From: Alphaproteobacteria bacterium
GTDB taxonomy: Bacteria > Pseudomonadota > Alphaproteobacteria > RS24
Assembly (NCBI GenBank): GCA_015163825.1
Contig: JAAOIL010000077.1
Location: 1 to 7,572, forward strand
Reading direction: 5' to 3'
Length of the DNA stretch: 7,572 bases
Shown piece after piece: positions 6,456 to 7,572 of the stretch. The notes beneath the pieces were generated by a model that did no database searches, was not told the origin of the DNA, and saw nothing but the letters and a program-made list of their open reading frames with translations. Each line of letters starts with the position of its first letter. Within the stretch, counting starts at the first letter, position 1. The translations under genes and the position numbers were made by a program.

Positions 6456-7415
6456 TTATTCTGCGGCGATGACAGTTTTTTGTTTGGTGGTGGTTTTGCG
6501 AGGGCGTTTAGTTGCTACAGCCGCTTTGCGTTTGGTGGGGGCTTTGCGTGGTTTGGGTGTGGGCAGTGTTTTTACGACATCTTTTAGGCGTGGTTTGGCA
6601 AGTGTTTTTAGATATTCAACATCAGCATCAATACCGACAAATTTGCGCCCCGCTTGCAAGGCGGCGACGCCAGTTGTTGCGCTACCACAAAAGGGGTCTA
6701 GCACTAAGTCATTCTTATTGCTGGCGGCAAGAATAATGCGCCGCATAAGGTCAAGCGGCTTTTGTGTAGGGTGTTTGCCATAAATTTTTTCTTCTCGCTT
6801 TGGTGTGCCAATTGCCCAGACGCTACGCATTTGTGTGTTTGGATTTTTCAGGCGGTCTTCTGACCAGTCGCCATCTTTCATTTCACTATAATTGTATGTG
6901 TGTTTTGCTTTTTTGTCTTTCCGTGCCCATATAAGAGTTTCGTGGCTGGCAGTAAACATACGGCACGATAAATTAGGGGCAGCATTTGGCTTGAACCAAC
7001 TAATATCATTGACGATATGCCATCCGTCTTTTTGCAAAGCGAAACCACAAGCATAAATGGAATGATAAGTGCCAGAAATCCACAATGATCCATTTGGCTT
7101 TAGAACACGCTTGCAAGCGGCAATCCAATCAATATGGAATTGGAGGTCGGCATCAAAGCCCTTGCTAACATCCCACTTGCCTTTATTGACGCTTACGCGT
7201 TTTCCCGCATGGACTGAAAAGCCACCATTGGAAAGATTATAAGGGGGGTCGGCAAAAATTAAATCAATGCAATTGTCAGGAATTTTTTCCAAAGTTTCCA
7301 TAGCGTCACCACAATATAGGCGCACATTAGGGGCGTTCCAATAAGGAATCATAGTTTGATCAGGCTCGGAAAGAAAATAATCCATAATTGTATTATTGAC
7401 TAATTCTAGGGTCAT
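6456..7415 (-). CDS. Type II DNA adenine-N6 methyltransferase, beta class (DpnA/MboII/CcrM-like)
   Basis: It transfers a methyl group from S-adenosylmethionine to adenine in a specific DNA site. Numbering from the ATG at 7415, the 319-residue protein has the catalytic DPPY at 56-59, then KPNGSLWISGTYH (106-118), APNLSCRMFTASHETLIWARK (in the 145-168 region), KHPTQKP (214-220) and the S-adenosylmethionine site DPFCGSATTG (240-249). DPPY before the FxG motif defines the beta class. The stretch from NLSNGG through APNLSCR to YNYSEMKD is closest, from memory, to DpnA and MboII-type enzymes. Specificity cannot be read from sequence. Residues from about 285 to 315 form a Lys/Arg/Pro/Thr tail absent from those relatives. 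A TTG at 7421 would add two residues; ATGs at 7385 and 7352 are alternatives. None has a good ribosome binding site. The next gene downstream is the endonuclease. Confidence 0.9.
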   Translation of the reverse strand: MTLELVNNTIMDYFLSEPDQTMIPYWNAPNVRLYCGDAMETLEKIPDNCIDLIFADPPYNLSNGGFSVHAGKRVSVNKGKWDVSKGFDADLQFHIDWIAACKRVLKPNGSLWISGTYHSIYACGFALQKDGWHIVNDISWFKPNAAPNLSCRMFTASHETLIWARKDKKAKHTYNYSEMKDGDWSEDRLKNPNTQMRSVWAIGTPKREEKIYGKHPTQKPLDLMRRIILAASNKNDLVLDPFCGSATTGVAALQAGRKFVGIDADVEYLKTLAKPRLKDVVKTLPTPKPRKAPTKRKAAVATKRPRKTTTKQKTVIAAE

Positions 7416-7420
7416 AGGCA

Positions 7421-7451
7421 AAAAATTTTTCAGTTATCCCCGAAAATTTTC
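7421..7451. repeat. Pair of AT palindromes 21 bp apart upstream of the methyltransferase
   Basis: AAAAATTTTT (7421-7430) and GAAAATTTTC (7442-7451) are both self-complementary, and their centres are 21 bp apart, two turns of the helix. They flank the SDR stop codon and lie just upstream of the methyltransferase start. They could be an operator pair or intrinsically curved A-tracts; chance is possible in AT-rich sequence. Confidence 0.35.
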
Positions 7452-7572
7452 ATCATACCTAACAATCTCCCCTGTATGGGCGTGGTGGGGGGAGAGCAGA
7501 GTTAGGGCGAGGGGGGCGATGGCGGCGGGGCTTGGCAGAGTGTTGGGGTCTTCGCCCGGCATGGCTTGGGCG
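7434..7572 (-). CDS. C-terminal end of a short-chain dehydrogenase/reductase
   Basis: Only the last 45 codons and the TAA stop (7434-7436) are in the window. They read AQAMPGEDPNTLPSPAAIAP, then LALTLLSPHHAHTGEIVRYD, then ENFRG. The pattern 'PGEDP..LP.P..IAPL...L.SP....TGE.V.YD' is the usual C-terminus of NAD(P)-dependent short-chain dehydrogenases. Its end is on the same strand as the methyltransferase, 18 bases upstream of that gene's ATG, so the methyltransferase could be read from the SDR promoter. The Rossmann fold and the catalytic Ser-Tyr-Lys are outside the window, so the substrate is unknown. Confidence 0.75.
   Translation of the reverse strand, partial: AQAMPGEDPNTLPSPAAIAPLALTLLSPHHAHTGEIVRYDENFRG

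Noticed and set aside
6322..6783. Plus-strand open frame of 153 codons across the endonuclease-methyltransferase junction
   Set aside because: It is antisense to two genes with recognisable catalytic motifs and to the low-complexity tail; the translation looks like noise.

Overview
The window looks like chromosomal DNA of an alphaproteobacterium of moderate GC. The evidence is the gene order panB, a YfgM-like TPR protein, bamB and der, all on one strand with almost no spacing, an arrangement I associate with alphaproteobacteria. No rRNA or other lineage marker is present, so the assignment is an inference from gene order and protein character.

Left part (1-208): the 5' end of a minus-strand gene enters from the left edge. 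Its N-terminus resembles a family of GIY-YIG-domain proteins. A 105-base divergent intergenic region follows, with a good sigma70-type promoter pointing right.

Centre (209-5634): six plus-strand genes form what looks like a single transcription unit. Two pairs overlap by 4 bases (ATGA) and the other gaps are 11 to 15 bases. The first two genes encode a six-helix, MsrQ/ferric-reductase-like membrane protein and a membrane-anchored DM13-domain protein, together a candidate membrane electron-transfer pair. They are followed by PanB (pantothenate synthesis), a YfgM-like membrane-anchored TPR protein, the BamB outer-membrane assembly lipoprotein and the double GTPase Der (ribosome assembly).

Right part (5622-7572, minus strand): an apparent type II restriction-modification module. 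In transcription order it holds a beta-class, DpnA/MboII/CcrM-like N6-adenine methyltransferase with a basic Lys/Pro/Thr tail, an AT-rich PD-(D/E)XK endonuclease gene, and a 65-residue acidic protein of unknown function whose Shine-Dalgarno sequence sits inside a perfect hairpin. Upstream of the methyltransferase, entering from the right edge, is the C-terminal end of a short-chain dehydrogenase/reductase gene. The module therefore lies between the 3' end of der and the 3' end of the SDR gene, a likely landing site between convergent genes.

The least explained parts are the ferric-reductase/DM13 pair, the small acidic gene with its sequestered ribosome binding site, and the palindromes around the methyltransferase gene. 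I saw no RNA genes, CRISPR array, transposase, integrase or convincing intrinsic terminator, and no stretch over 300 bases lacks a gene.
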